Shown: positions 35,701 through 44,815 of the stretch, piece after piece | Position numbering within the stretch: the first letter of the stretch is position 1 | Layout: the number at the start of each line of letters is the position of its first letter | NCBI RefSeq assembly: GCF_905163445.1 | Contig: NC_053191.1 | Coordinates: 2,046,001 to 2,110,000 of the forward strand | Direction: 5' to 3' | Source: Pararge aegeria | Taxonomy: Eukaryota > Arthropoda > Insecta > Lepidoptera > Nymphalidae | DNA length: 64,000 nt | Made by a program: the position numbers and the translations under genes | The notes under the pieces: generated by a model | Databases searched by the model: none | Told to the model about the DNA's origin: nothing | Seen by the model: the letters and a program-made list of their open reading frames with translations, nothing else

Positions 35701-38700
35701 AATGTAGTGCACGACGGCACACAGGGAGTCCGCCCGTTCTCGCCACCATTGGCAGTCGTGTTTGAGCGTACAATAAACAATGCCAGTGCATGACTTGTTT
35801 TATTTTTGCATTTGTAAACTGTTAATGATTTTTACAACAAAATGACATTTGTACATTTGACCCATTATTTTTGAATTTTGAAATACATAAATTTTACTTT
35901 TCAATTATTGCTTCCTGTTATATTATTTGCAGGATGCTTCAATTTTGCACGCCAAGTATGGCAAACTAAAACCTTTTTAAATATGTAACAGCTTTAAAAA
36001 GTGTATTTTGGCAACAAAGATATTATATATATACATAAAATTATTTGTATATATACTATGATTTTTATCCTTTTACGCATTGGTTGCCTGGAAGAAATCG
36101 CTATGTAGCGATAAGGCCACCAAATTGTACTCTCTTGCTATGTATTTATGTCTCTGTGACTACTTTTTTTCTTTGGTGGGCAATAAAAGTGTATTCATTC
36201 ATTATTATATAAATTATATTCTATTATATACTGTGCCGTATGGTGACGGCAGATCTGAATACATTTGTAAGCAACCTTCCTCTGGCCGCGGGTGTCGTAC
36301 GAGGCGACTATGGGAATGTTACGGAGAACACATTCTCACAGACAATTAATATTTTGCTATGAAGTAAGCAATTCACACCCAAATAAATTATTAATTTTAT
36401 GTATACAGATACAGTTCATTTTCATTTTAAATTGTGTTATATTTCTATGTGCATTGTAAATAAATTAAATTTTCAAACATGTACTATGTCTATGCACCGT
36501 CATTATTTTAACTTCTTTAAAATATCACTCGCTTCAACGTTCAAGGAAAACATTGTGAGAAAACCCGCATGCGTGAGTGTTCTCCATAATGTTCTCAAAG
36601 GTATGTGGAGTCCGCCAATCCGCATTGAGCCTGCGTGGTGGCCTACTGCCTTTACCCCCCTTCTCATTGTGGGAGACCCTTGCCTTGTTGTGAGCCGGTA
36701 AAGGGTTAATATGATGAAGATCATGATGACAATTATCAACAAGAAAACTAAGTACCTAGAGCAGGCAGCTGATGTCTAATTGGACCAAGGATCATCAAAA
36801 ATGAGCAAACGGTGCAAGGAGGCAGAACTCCCAAAAATATAATCCTACCTTTAGAATCCCTGAAGAAAGCCACCCTTTCCGTACCGATCCAAACGTCCTT
36901 GAACAGAGGTTTCCTCTGCACCAGATAGAAGGAGTTGTGGAGTTTGGTGTTGAACACTGCATCCACCTCCTCCAAGGCCTCTTGTTCCTCGGTCACTTTA
37001 TCCAGTGCATTTCGCAGATTCTCCGTGAGTATCTGTTTCTTAATCTTGAGTTTTATCACATCTGGAATAAGAGTTTTTGCAAATTGTTAATCGAGAGCGG
37101 TATATAATGCAACTTTTTATTGAAGTTATACTTCTTTAGCGGCGTTAGGAAAAAACATATAAGTAAAATTATACGATGAACGAAATGCGCGCACACATGG
37201 TTACACGATTTTAATAGGATGCAGGTAGTTGCGAAACCGGGTGAGAGAGGAATACATCGTCACTTTTAACGATGCGCGCGCACACCGTCCCAAAAATTCC
37301 GGCACCCTGTGAAACTTGGTGGTCCGATAATGAGGTAACTAGATAATGCGTTATAATAAAACTTTCAAAGTATTATAACGTTTTTTCTATTGTTGGTGCC
37401 GTTTTTTCTACAAACGTAGAATAAGGCGTAAGATAAAATTTTTGAAAAGTTTTAATCTTGTTACGCCATAGAAGTAGAACTTCTAACGCGTGTAGTGTAA
37501 TAAGTAGGTACCACACACGGTTTTTTTTATTTAATAGTAATAATTGACGGATCAAGCTTATTTAAAAATCCTATCATAATATTAAGCCATGTATGGTAAA
37601 AAAACTTTGGTATGAATTGCTCTAACTTTATAGCGAAATTTGACTGTGAGATGTGGATAATAAAAAAAAACCCCGGCTTAATAGGCTATGGGCCCTTCTT
37701 AGACCTTCTAACCTTAGTTTTAAGATAACGAATGTAGTTATCACCATCACCTAACATAAATGGTAACATATTATATGTAATTAAGTATTATGTAAGTTTA
37801 TACTAGCAGAAATATATATCATAAATATCTATTCTAGTATATATACATTTATACATGTTTTTCTGTAGTTATTATGTAAATGTATGTTCATGAATGAATG
37901 AATGAATGAATGAATACACTTTTATAGCGATCTCTGCCAGGCAACCCAAGGCGTTAAAAACAGCTCAAGAAGAGAGGTAGGTGGTGCATTTAACTGTACT
38001 GTGTTGCAAATAAACATGCATAAACCTATATATACAAATATAATATGTACATTTAACAAACTTACAATAAAATATATAGATAGTGATAATAATTAATATA
38101 TACCTATATAATTTATATCAATATGTTACTAGAAATAACATAAAGTTCATGTAAGTTTATGTTATTTCTTGTAACACGTCTTCGCATTCTCAGGTTGCCT
38201 TTAAAAGGTCGCTTTTAGTGATAAGGCCGCCTTTGCACCCTATATATATTATATGTATGAACGCTTCATACGCCTGCGATTGGTCTCCATGAAAAAAAAA
38301 AAATTTAATTTGTTTTTTTTTGCAATATTGTGAGATCCGGGAAACACTTGAAAAGTGACTTCGTTCTATTACCTCGATATTAACGGAACACTTTTACTTT
38401 AACAATTTTTTTAACACTTTCTCAGCTATGGTCCTGGACGAAAAATGTACAATACATTAAAGGTATATTAGAGAAAATAATTGTTTAAGTCCGCCAATGG
38501 GAGCAGAGTGGGAAATTCGGACTTGAAATGGAAAAATACTTTTGGAGATGAGGTCTGTGGCAAACAGAGTAACGTTAACTGAGATTGTATGGTAATTGTT
38601 TATTACCAAATTGTTCAAACTCTTTCTTCAACAGGTCAGCAATGTTGTTGGCGGTTTGATCATCGTTCGCCAGCACCGTCACCTCTGATGTGATGAAGTG

Positions 38701-41700
38701 GGACTCCGTGTCGAATGCGTTTATCTTGTCGTACGGCAAGGCCACCCTGGAAATATAAAGATCAAAAAAAAAAAAAAAAGCAAGGAAGGTTTCTTGCTTG
38801 GAAGTGTTCTTGTGGTCGCAAAATCTAAGAAAAATGACATGCGAGATCGAACGGGTGCGGTCAATCAACTCAGTAACAGCTGTCAGCGATAAATAAATAA
38901 ATAAATAAATAAATATACTACGACAATACACACATCGCCAGCTAGCCCCAAAGTAAGCGTAGCTTGTGTTATGGGTACTAAGATGACTGATGAATATTTT
39001 TATGAATTATATATACATAAATACTTAGAAAATACATATAAACACCCAGACACTGAAAAACACTTAATGCTCATCACACAAACATTTTCCAGTTGTGGGA
39101 ATCGAACCCACGGCCTTGGACTCAGAAAGCAGAGTCGCTGCCCACTGCGCCAGTCGGCCGTCAAAAGTATGGCCGTCAAGCGATGGTTTAGTAATGGAAC
39201 ATTGGCTGAGGAAACTGCTGAATATCTGTTAATATTAACCGGTTAAAGCAATCTTTTTTATATACAGTCAACAAAACCTGAACGGAAACCGCTATTCCTA
39301 CTCTTTTTACTAATGAACAATGCAATGGCTAAGTAAGTAGCACTTGATCTAAGGAGATTCCTAGGCATACATTTAACAATCGATTTTCACCAGACAACTC
39401 TTCTGGTTTTGTTTTGCATTATCAAATATTGATTTTTTCGTATGGATTTAGGGTTATTAAAAAAAATTACGGATGAACCAATTATTGAAGCGAAACTACT
39501 TTAGAATCGTTGTGATTTCAAACTCGATGAAACGAAAAAATAAGTCCATAGAGAAACAAACACATAAATGTATAGGATTCCGCCAACGAGAGAATGAGAT
39601 AGAACACATTACACATTTTTTACCTTAACCTTAAGTTACCAAGAAAAACAAACACATAAATGTATAGGACAGAGTGGGATAGAAAAAATTATACATTTTT
39701 TTACCTATTCTAGTTACCATGTAAACTAAATAATAAACCTTACGTTTATCCTAATAGTTCTGATACTCTACATCAATCTCTCGTAGGCTACTTTTCAGAA
39801 GTTACACTAATGCCGTGTGTGAATAAATTGCACAGGATATTTTTGACTAGTAGTTAGTCTACTGTGCAGTATATTTAAAGTCAGGGGTTATTTGAGTTAA
39901 ATATTATCTTATTGTTCCGCTCGCTTGTGTCAGTTTCTATCTCATATGTCCCCTCCCAAAAGCTCTTAACGTGCATTACAAAGCTTTTGTTTTAAAAAGC
40001 TTATAATGTTTTATTTAATATTTTTTACTGATAAGTCTAAAAGCGTGAGATGCAATTAATTATTATCACTTTACTAGCTAGAACGAGATGTTTCTCATTC
40101 ATACCCGCTCGCTTTATCTTTGACCGACGAGCCGTCAATGAAGGACACTCTGTATCATGCAGTGTAGGGTTGGCACTTCCCATCATAAATCATAAAATTA
40201 AAATTTTAACAAGCTCAGGTAAACAGCAGCAGCTAAGCTCCTTGTTGGCTTACAATCACCAAAAGTAACCGAATACCTTATGACAACAAAGCATTAAAAT
40301 CAATTCAGAATTATTAAAAAAAAATATATGATTGTTCCTTGCTTTCAACTTGTCCATTGCAGCCACGATGACGTCTAGAAGAACGATGCTATTACGTTTT
40401 TGGAAATTCTATCTTGCATTTTAACATCCCTTAGTTATTCCTACTATGACACTTCTTTTCCACTCGTTACCCATAATACCTGCCTAATCTATATATATAA
40501 AAGAAAGTCGTGTTAGTTACACTACTTATAACTCAAGAACGGCTGTACCGATATGGCTGAAAATTGGTAGGTGGGTAGCTTAGAGCCAGGAGACGGACAT
40601 AGGATACTGTTTATCCCGTTCGACAGTCCTTATATATATATCTATATTCTACATCTATAAAACAGAGTCGTGTTAGTTACACCATTTATAACTTGAGAAC
40701 GGATGGACCGATTTTCATTATTTTTGATATCTTTGATTCCTGTTAATCCGGAATAGGAGAATAAGTATTAAAATACAATATTTTTTTTAATTTAAAATCA
40801 AAACAATTATCTAGCCGTTCATTAGTAACAAAACACAATTGACAGCGCACGTCAAGTTGTCTATACCTAATCGTAAAACTGTTGATGTGACCTATAGAGA
40901 GGTTCCGGAGTAAGATGAGTTTTATGTATTGTACTTTATAAAGACATTGAGATGTAAAATATACTAAGGCGAAATGAAATTCGCGGGGATAGCTAGTGTT
41001 TAATAATATCCGAGATGACATTTTGCCTTTTACATGTTATTTGCATATGCATCATGAAGTTAATGAAAAATTAAAATGAGTTCGCATTAGATCTGTGGCG
41101 TTCGAGACCCGCAGCTTACACTTGACGTCATTGAGGTCGAGAGACTGGTAAGTTTGCGTCTATATGTCGGTATGTCGTTCTAAAAACTATATCTTATAAC
41201 AAAATATTACGTTACGACCCTTAGATGACGCGGGAAACCGCTGAGAAACTTTACGATCTCCAAATAAAAAATGTACAATAAAATCTGAATTGGTGACCAG
41301 TCTTAAATAAATATTAAGATTGTAAAAATTTAAGCTTCCTTGATGTATAATGAAAAATTGGATAGTCTTTGAAATAAAGCTTTATTTGTAAACAAGATGA
41401 AAAAAACTCTGCTTGTACCATCAGTAGATTTTAAAAAAAAAGCACTAAGGTGACGGATTAATAAATAAATACATATATAATAAATAAATATAAATATACT
41501 AAGAACACACATCGCCATCTAGCCCCAAAGCAAGCGTAGTTTGTGTTATGGGTACTAAGATGACTGATGAATATTTTAAGGAATAATATATCTTTATTTT
41601 ATAAACTAGCATACCCAGTCCGCTTCGCCGGGCTAGATTTTGCTTTATTTTATTTAAACAATAAACTTACATCATTATCAATCATCAATTTTTAATTTAA

Positions 41701-43883
41701 GTCTCATCATATATTAAATCATTTATTTCTCTCTGTATTCATTCTCTTCTCAAGCGGGTGAAGAACATTATTTACACCCATGTACACCCAGTGACCCAAC
41801 AATAGAATATCATCATAGTAAATAAAAGCCGTATTTGACAGTTTGACAGTTCAAAAATAGGAGTGCTCCGATCGTCACCAAACTTTACAGGATTACTCGC
41901 CAGGTCAATCCAGAGATTCCCTGAAAGTTTCATTGAAATCGGTCCAGCCGTTCCGGAGCCTATACGGAACATACCCACACACTTTCTCTTTCATATATAT
42001 AGATTATACATAAATTCTTATAATATACAGGTAAACACCCAGACACTAAAAAGCACACATGTTCATCAGACAAACATTTTCCAGCTGTGGGAATCGAACC
42101 CACGGCCTAGGACTCCGAAAGCGGGGTCGCTGCCCACTGCGCCGGTCGGCCGTCATTATTCAGAAGCGAAGGCTAACTAAGGCACATCTGCAGTCACACT
42201 TTAACTTGGCTACTGATAATGAAGATGGTGAAGGTGGTGGACAATTTGGATGTGGCAACCCTAGCAGTTATTAACAAAGTTTGTCAACAATGAACACTAA
42301 AAACGCAGAGTGATAATCCTGGCTGCCCCCAATTTTGTCAGCCGTCGTTATCAGTGAGAGGTCACCATCATTCCTCACGTGGGGGACCTTGTGATAGTGC
42401 AAGTTATGACTGGCGATAACACCACAAATAAAACGTTTTTTCAAGATGTAGGTACAGTAGGAATATCCGCTTATACTAATTAGTAACTTGATGATAAATA
42501 TTAAGGCATTCAATATAACATTGGATATGATAATGGAGATATGATGCATGAAGCAGCAGATGCAGATGGTATGGCCATGTTGCATAAGACCGCCAAGTTA
42601 CGCTGGTAACCGATGTCTCAGCATTGCAGCCCATGGAGCTAAAATTAGCGGCCGCTTAAGAAAGCGCTGGCTAGACAAAGTGAACGCAGAGATCTGAGAG
42701 CTAATAGAGTCAGATGCCGGAAGTCGGATGCTCAAGACCGGGCAAAGTGGGCGAGAAAATGCCGGAAAGCGGACTTCAAAATTCAAAAAATGTTTTATTC
42801 ATGTAGACCTTCACAGGCACTTTTGAAACGTTCATACATTTAATATGTAACACTAATGTTAGTGAAGGTGATAACTGCATTCTTTAACTTAAAACTAAAG
42901 CTGTGAGGGTTCCAAACGCGCCTTGGTCTAAGACGAGCCCACAACTTGTTATCACCATCTCACAGTCGAGTTACTGTTGAGTTATGAAGTTAGAGCAATT
43001 CATTACCAAGCTTTTTTTATCATACATGTAATCCTTAATATTATAATAGGATTTTTCTATACGCTTACGTTTTATATAAACTTTGAACTTATTCAGAGAC
43101 ATCTCAAGGATTTCATCTGGTAATTTGTTATTAAATGATATACAATTACCCTTTAATGAATTACTAATTTTACGCAGCCTAGTAAACTGCACTACAAGTT
43201 TATTTTTACTTCTAATATTAATATTGTTACAGTCAACTTCACTTAGTAGGATAACGTTTAGTCGAAGAAGACCAACGCATATAAGAAATGTTTGTATATT
43301 ATATACCTATATATACTTAATTGTGATCGCCCACTGGTCGAAATTCGACTATAATTAATTTAAATTATAAGCTTGAACTTTATTATAGCTCTATTGTCAA
43401 AGACTTATGGTCAAAAACTTATTTGTGTTTATCTTTCTTCTTCGTATGTATGTCGAAGAGATCTCTTGTAGAGATAAGCTTTCCTTTGTACACTACATGT
43501 ATCTTATATTTACAATCACAATTTATGGTACATAAATAATAAATAAATAATAAATAAATATGTGTGTATATGTGTATGTGTTTACAAACACACACATATA
43601 CACACATAAACGCGCGTTTTAGTCAGCATGCTATTCTCACTGAACCGTTAGAGAACTCAACACACCTTTATAAAGTTTCCTTTGTTAAAGTGCACATTGC
43701 ACAAGCTATGTAACAAGAGTAAACTACGTAATCGGTGTCCTTACATACAGGTTTGACTTCGTTATATTATCCATTAAATTATGTATAAGTACCTGTATAC
43801 TTCTGTTGTTTTCCACCATAGAGGTACGCCGATGATGAGTAGCACGCCCACGAAGGAGGTGCTCGCCCACATACGGTTGGCTT
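26656..43883 (-). CDS. PIGS: PIG-S, GPI transamidase subunit (10 visible coding exons)
   Basis: Minus-strand join of 43793-43883, 38580-38746, 36849-37061, 35375-35572, 34241-34341, 31705-31882, 30424-30596, 28910-29051, 28282-28486 and 26656-26770. All introns are GT..AG and every split codon closes, giving 526 residues plus one split codon. PIG-S sits in the ER membrane and, with PIG-K, PIG-T, GPAA1 and PIG-U, attaches preformed GPI anchors to protein C-termini. Visible marks: an N-terminal membrane helix ending VPLWWKTTEVYR; SPKWGGVVF in the lumenal part; SLAKLLGEISNIVI; PSLLALLYFPDDQKYAIYIP running into the C-terminal membrane helix; end RKLKTD. Human PIG-S has about 555 residues with the same two-helix layout, so only a short N-terminal exon is missing. 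It should end in one base joining the AA that opens 43883; a less likely option is an ATG at 43872 inside the first visible exon. The gene converges on the membrane protein gene. Confidence 0.95.
27210..27510 (+). repeat. Unclassified repeat U
   Basis: TTTCCGATAATGAGTCTATT, ACTAGATAATGCGT, AAGATAAAATTTTTGAAAAG, TTATCTTGTTACGCC and AACTTCTAACGC recur in the same order at 37300-37530, also inside PIGS. Class unknown. Confidence 0.55.
27549..27592. repeat. Perfect 20-bp inverted repeat
   Basis: AGGATATGACAAAGAATCTC and its exact complement separated by four bases. It sits next to repeat U and would fold into a strong hairpin. Confidence 0.9.
28282..28486 (-). CDS. PIGS: PIGS exon (FPDDQ motif)
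   Basis: Acceptor TTCCCAG|GTGAAA, donor CAGAA|GTAAGTG; 67 full codons. Encodes EISNIVINDEVG and PSLLALLYFPDDQ, the best PIG-S signature just before the last membrane helix. Confidence 0.95.
28600..28660 (-). pseudogene. tRNA-like 3' half (SINE head or tRNA remnant)
   Basis: On the minus strand GCAGGTTCAAATCCTGTCGG ATCCGA looks like a T arm with B box and an acceptor strand. No matching 5' acceptor or A box is found upstream, so it is not a working tRNA. Lies in a PIGS intron. Confidence 0.4.
28910..29051 (-). CDS. PIGS: PIGS exon
   Basis: Acceptor GTGGCAG|GTCAAG, donor CTGG|GTAAGT; 47 full codons. Encodes GGHLEPLWSVVPRRWEVDTL and RSLKSLAKLL. Confidence 0.93.
29133..29480 (+). repeat. 25-bp minisatellite, about 13 units
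   Basis: Units begin GCTACTAATAT and start at 29158 (28 bases long), 29186, then every 25 bases to 29461. Two unit types, TTAATTTTAGCA and TCAATTGTAGCA or TCAATTAAAGCA, partly alternate, giving a 50-bp higher-order pattern. Lies in a PIGS intron, 80 bases upstream (in gene sense) of the 29051 acceptor. Confidence 0.95.
29505..29835 (+). pseudogene. RTE-like LINE 3' coding end, broken
   Basis: Shares GGAAAGAGCTATGTTAGG, GACATAACTCAACGAGTCGC and CCTATGTCCAGCAGTGGACG with 13250-13645, has several frameshifts, and ends near ATAATGATGA. Abuts the minisatellite. Confidence 0.75.
30424..30596 (-). CDS. PIGS: PIGS exon
   Basis: Acceptor TTCACAG|ATATAAG, donor GAGAAG|GTGAGG; 57 full codons. Encodes VQAFMSPKWGGVVFGN, a strongly conserved PIG-S lumenal motif, and ISQLRKLLGITEK. 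Confidence 0.94.
30653..30848 (+). mobile_element. SINE A, 3'-truncated
   Basis: Begins ATTTGACGGCCGATTGGCG and contains AGTGGGCAGCGACCCTGC; the B box survives as a shortened CTTCGATTCCC. It breaks off at CATAACACAAGCTT. It lies 57 bases upstream of the 30596 PIGS acceptor, in antisense. Confidence 0.8.
31450..31598 (+). mobile_element. MITE M1, right half
   Basis: TTATTTGGATATTATTTCCA, GATAAGCTGTGGGGGAAG, then TTTCCCCGGAGAGATAATTG and the end GCTAGCCGTGCTG. The left half is absent. Confidence 0.7.
31705..31882 (-). CDS. PIGS: PIGS exon
   Basis: Acceptor ATTCCAG|GTCCTG, donor AGAG|GTCAGT; 59 full codons, strongly GC-rich. Encodes VLEASSWGRHFPAR and VVNLALYVVPCDVAPLAIYD. Confidence 0.92.
31930..32935 (+). 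repeat. Repeat V, split by a LINE
   Basis: CCCTCAGTCAGCCATTTTTT and GCATTGTGT on the left continue at AAACAGTGAAAACGCC on the right, exactly the order seen uninterrupted at 5563-5862. A short TGTGT is present at both edges as a possible target duplication. Confidence 0.65.
31965..32735 (-). pseudogene. Jockey/CR1-like LINE, 5'-truncated
   Basis: Minus-strand reading gives IIAKCNKLVGFILRSTRDFT, an in-frame stop, then LYQTMVRSIMEYNSLIWSPY, RLEAVQKKFLRILSYR and a long tail to a stop at 32165. LVRS..EY...WSPYY...RLE.VQKKFLR is the C-terminal region after the reverse transcriptase of Jockey/CR1-type elements. A 3' UTR extends to about 31965. It is inserted in repeat V, whose two pieces flank it. 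Confidence 0.85.
33391..33665 (+). mobile_element. SINE A, full length
   Basis: ATTGGCGCAGTTTGCAGCG head, B box GGTTCGATTCCC, standard body with a GTTTGTCTGTT insertion near 33515, and a TATTTATTTATATT tail. Confidence 0.85.
34241..34341 (-). CDS. PIGS: PIGS exon
   Basis: Acceptor GTTGCAG|ATTAC, donor GCAGAG|GTAATA; 33 full codons. Encodes YIGSFVDELTDLHNFTLKS and QWLHLLEFKLQTAE; NFT is a potential N-glycosylation site in the lumenal part. Confidence 0.92.
34421..35133 (-). mobile_element. Composite MITE M2 with 12-bp flanking repeat
   Basis: Long inverted arms: TATTATGAAAATTAAGCTTA through ACACCAAACAGATCTT on the left and their complement near 35025-35132. GGCAGATCAGAA is repeated exactly at 34409-34420 and 35134-35145. 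Internally a 29-base direct repeat (34672-34700 and 34977-35005, starting GACTTTACAATGAATAATTG) brackets 276 bases. The host sequence is repeat D. No coding frame. Confidence 0.75.
35146..35220 (+). repeat. Repeat D, right part
   Basis: Continues GTGTGGTGACGGCAGATCAG (34400-34419) across the M2 insertion: TTGTCACCACTTC, TTACGAGGCGACTAAGGGAA. Other copies are at 36228-36330, 43915-43985 and (start only) 46478-46505. Confidence 0.55.
35375..35572 (-). CDS. PIGS: PIGS exon
   Basis: Acceptor CGCATAG|CGGCA, donor GAAG|GTAACC; 65 full codons. Encodes ASIVVEALKNWIYEP and FPSEDGFHVVLSVVHPKPQ. Confidence 0.92.
36078..36205 (+). mobile_element. LINE 3'-end fragment (family R)
   Basis: GGTTGCCTGGAAGAAATCGC, TATGTAGCGATAAGGCCACC, then GGCAATAAAAGTGTATTCAT and a short ATTC tail. 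Confidence 0.7.
36228..36330 (+). repeat. Repeat D copy
   Basis: GTGCCGTATGGTGACGGCAG, then GTGTCGTACGAGGCGACTAT and GGGAATGTTACGG. Confidence 0.55.
36517..36730 (+). mobile_element. SINE B, head missing
   Basis: AAAATATCACTCGCTTCAAC, GAGTGTTCTCCATAATGTTC, CTTCTCATTGTGGGAG and the GATGAAGATCATGATGA tail. It ends about 120 bases from a PIGS donor at 36848. Confidence 0.75.
36849..37061 (-). CDS. PIGS: PIGS exon
   Basis: Acceptor TATTCCAG|ATGTG, donor AAAG|GTAGGA; 70 full codons. Encodes VIKLKIKKQILTE, FYLVQRKPLFKDVW and RVAFFRDSK. Confidence 0.92.
37300..37530 (+). repeat. Repeat U, second copy
   Basis: Same order of words as 27210-27510 with a small insertion near 37395-37420. Confidence 0.55.
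37665..37880 (+). mobile_element. LINE 3' UTR fragment (family P), diverged
   Basis: AACCCCGGCTTAATAGGCT, TTTAGTTTTAAGATAACGAA and ATGTAGTTATCACCATCACC; the 3' end is decayed. Confidence 0.5.
37886..37960 (-). mobile_element. LINE 3'-end scrap with (GAAT)n
   Basis: Six GAAT units, then ACACTTTTATAGCGATCTCT and GCCAGGCAACCCAAGGCG, a family R end in minus orientation; a second scrap lies at 38195-38260 in plus orientation. Confidence 0.6.
38125..38175. repeat. 20-bp inverted repeat, one mismatch
   Basis: GTTACTAGAAATAACATAAA and the complement of GTTACAAGAAATAACATAAA around an 11-base loop. Confidence 0.85.
38580..38746 (-). CDS. PIGS: PIGS exon
   Basis: Acceptor TTTCCAG|GGTGGCC, donor CTCA|GTTAAC. 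Encodes VALPYDKINAFDTE and LLKKEFEQFGNKQLPYNL. It follows Y-R of the previous exon, matching the PIG-S R-A-S-L-P-Y type junction. Confidence 0.92.
38888..39164 (-). mobile_element. SINE A, full length
   Basis: Minus copy from an (AAAT)n tail through GGGAATCGAACCCACGGCC to CACTGCGCCAGTCGGCCGTC. Both box regions are intact. It starts about 140 bases from the 38746 acceptor. Confidence 0.85.
40489..40997 (+). mobile_element. Two Helitron-like repeats in tandem
   Basis: TCTATATATATAAAAGAAAG then AACTCAAGAACGGCTGTACC; a second start at about 40646 with ACAGAGTCGTGTTAGTTACA and the shared end GGGGATAGCTAGTG. Related to 3160-3527. Confidence 0.55.
41458..42154 (-). mobile_element. SINE A interrupted by a Helitron-like element
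   Basis: SINE A pieces at 41458-41595 and 42004-42154 are collinear halves of one copy. Between them, read on the minus strand, lies an element that starts near TCTATATATATGAAAGAG, contains GGAACGGCTGGACCGATTTC and ends GACTGGGTATGCTAGT. Confidence 0.75.
42560..42776 (+). pseudogene. Non-LTR LINE C-terminal scrap
   Basis: Frames give KKALARQSERRDLRANRVR and KSDAQDRAKWARKCRKADF. R.KKRW.D.V..D.R followed by DAQDRAKWR..CRKAD is the usual end of one LINE ORF2 type. Several stops and shifts. Confidence 0.6.
42777..43270 (-). pseudogene. Jockey/CR1-like LINE C-terminus plus family P 3' UTR
   Basis: Minus strand: FTRLRKISNSLKGNCISFNN, KLPDEILEMSLNKFKVYIKR, SYYNIKDYMYDKK, stop, then the family P 3' UTR down to a TTTTGAATTTTGAA tail. 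N.LP.EI....NKFK..... YY...DY is the end of Jockey/CR1-type ORF2. This copy links the orphan family P fragments to a LINE. Confidence 0.75.
43440..43560 (+). mobile_element. LINE 3'-end fragment (family R), diverged
   Basis: GTCGAAGAGATCTCTTGTAG, AGATAAGCTTTCCTTTGTAC and an (ATAA)n tail. Confidence 0.5.
43561..43606. repeat. (TG)n/(CA)n inverted repeat
   Basis: TGTGTGTATATGTGTATGTG then CACACACATATACACACA; the two halves pair with a two-base difference in length. Confidence 0.85.
43793..43883 (-). CDS. PIGS: PIGS exon with N-terminal membrane helix
   Basis: Acceptor TTTCTAG|AAGCC, donor ACAG|GTACTT. Encodes ANRMWASTSFVG, then VLLIIGVPLWWKTTEVY. LPLWWKTT is a hallmark of PIG-S N-termini. Entry phase needs one base from an unseen upstream exon; the internal ATG at 43872 has a poor -3 context. 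Confidence 0.92.
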
Positions 43884-44026
43884 CTAGAAAAATTAAAAGA
43901 AGAACAGTTTAAAATAGACCGGCTCTTCCCGCGGTTGTCGTACGAGGCGACTAATGGAATATAATGGAGAACGGTCAGAAACGTCCTCTGTGCAGCAGCT
44001 TGACGATTATGGGCAAACCCAAGAGG

Positions 44027-44317
44027 TATTATGAAAATTAAGCTTAATTTGCTATAGTCCGCGAAAAGCAGGAGAATCTGTATGTTGTACTTTATAAATT
44101 CTTCAATCCTTATACTCCACACCAAACAGATCTTCAGCAATGTTCACTTAATAGCGACTTAACAATTATTCATTGTAAAGTCAACATCTCCTGAGGACGC
44201 TCCGATTTCGGAGCGAAACGTGCGTAGAGTATAATAATTGAAGAAATTATAAATTACACCATATAGATTCTCCTGCTTTTCGCGGACTATAGCAAATTAA
44301 GCTTAATTTTCATAATA
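44027..44317 (+). mobile_element. MITE M2 with perfect 52-bp terminal inverted repeats
   Basis: 44028-44079 and 44265-44316 are exact complements (start ATTATGAAAATTAAGCTTAA, inner end CAGGAGAATCT). Beyond them the arms pair imperfectly to the centre, which holds TCGGAGCGAAACGTGCG. TA at both edges fits a Tc1/mariner-type TA duplication, though this is inferred. Confidence 0.85.
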
Positions 44318-44467
44318 TATCATGGATTTTGGCAAAGTAACTGCTTCTATCCAAACCCGAGAGGGTTTTTGACAGACCTGGTCCAGCAGTGGACTGTTAT
44401 GCGCTTAAGAAGATAATTATGTAAAAAATCCAGAACTTGCTCTACCTAATAGCAGGCAATATCACCA

Positions 44468-44630
44468 ACCCATAACCGACCCACTACAGGACACTTAATT
44501 TGCATTGTGGTAGAATTCACGCGCGTTTGAATCACTCTCAGGCATGCAGGTTGTCTTACGATGTTTTCCTTCATCGTTACGGCAAGTAATATATGATAGC
44601 TTAAAAATAAAAACGCACATAGCTCCGGAA
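44468..44630 (-). mobile_element. SINE B, diverged, head lost
   Basis: AACCGACCCACTACAGGACA, ACTCTCAGGCATGCAGGTTG, ACGATGTTTTCCTTCATCG, AAAACGCACATAGC. Confidence 0.65.
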
Positions 44631-44636
44631 ACTTGG

Positions 44637-44815
44637 AGTCTTCATCATCATCACCATTACTTCAACCGATTGAAGTCCACTGCTGGACATAGGTCCTTTG
44701 TAGGGAGTTCCAAAATCCACGGTCCTGGGCCGCTTGTTTCCAGCGGCTCTCAGAGACTCGTTTGATAACGTCTTTCCACCTCGTTGGGGGCCGACCAACG
44801 CTTCGTTTACTTGTG
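44637..44815 (-). pseudogene. RTE-like LINE 3' end
   Basis: CATCATCATCACC, TTCAACCGATTGAAGTCCAC, GGTCCTTTGTAGGGAGTTCC, then CGCTTGTTTCCAGCGGC and ACCTCGTTGGGGG. Minus strand gives VGPQRGGKTLSNESLRAAGN, the last residues of the same ORF as 13250-13645. Confidence 0.75.

Larger units (their letters stand above)
38747..43792 (-). other. PIGS first visible intron (5 kb)
   Basis: GT..AG intron loaded with SINE A, Helitron-like and LINE copies listed here. From 39170 to 40480 it is AT-rich; a short imperfect tandem duplication (ACACATAAATGTATAGGA) lies at 39560-39580 and 39650-39670. Confidence 0.75.

Noticed and set aside
39115..39245. Frame reading MAVKRWFSNGTLAEETAEYLL next to a SINE A
   Set aside because: It starts inside the SINE head and is only about 25 codons beyond it; no support as a gene.
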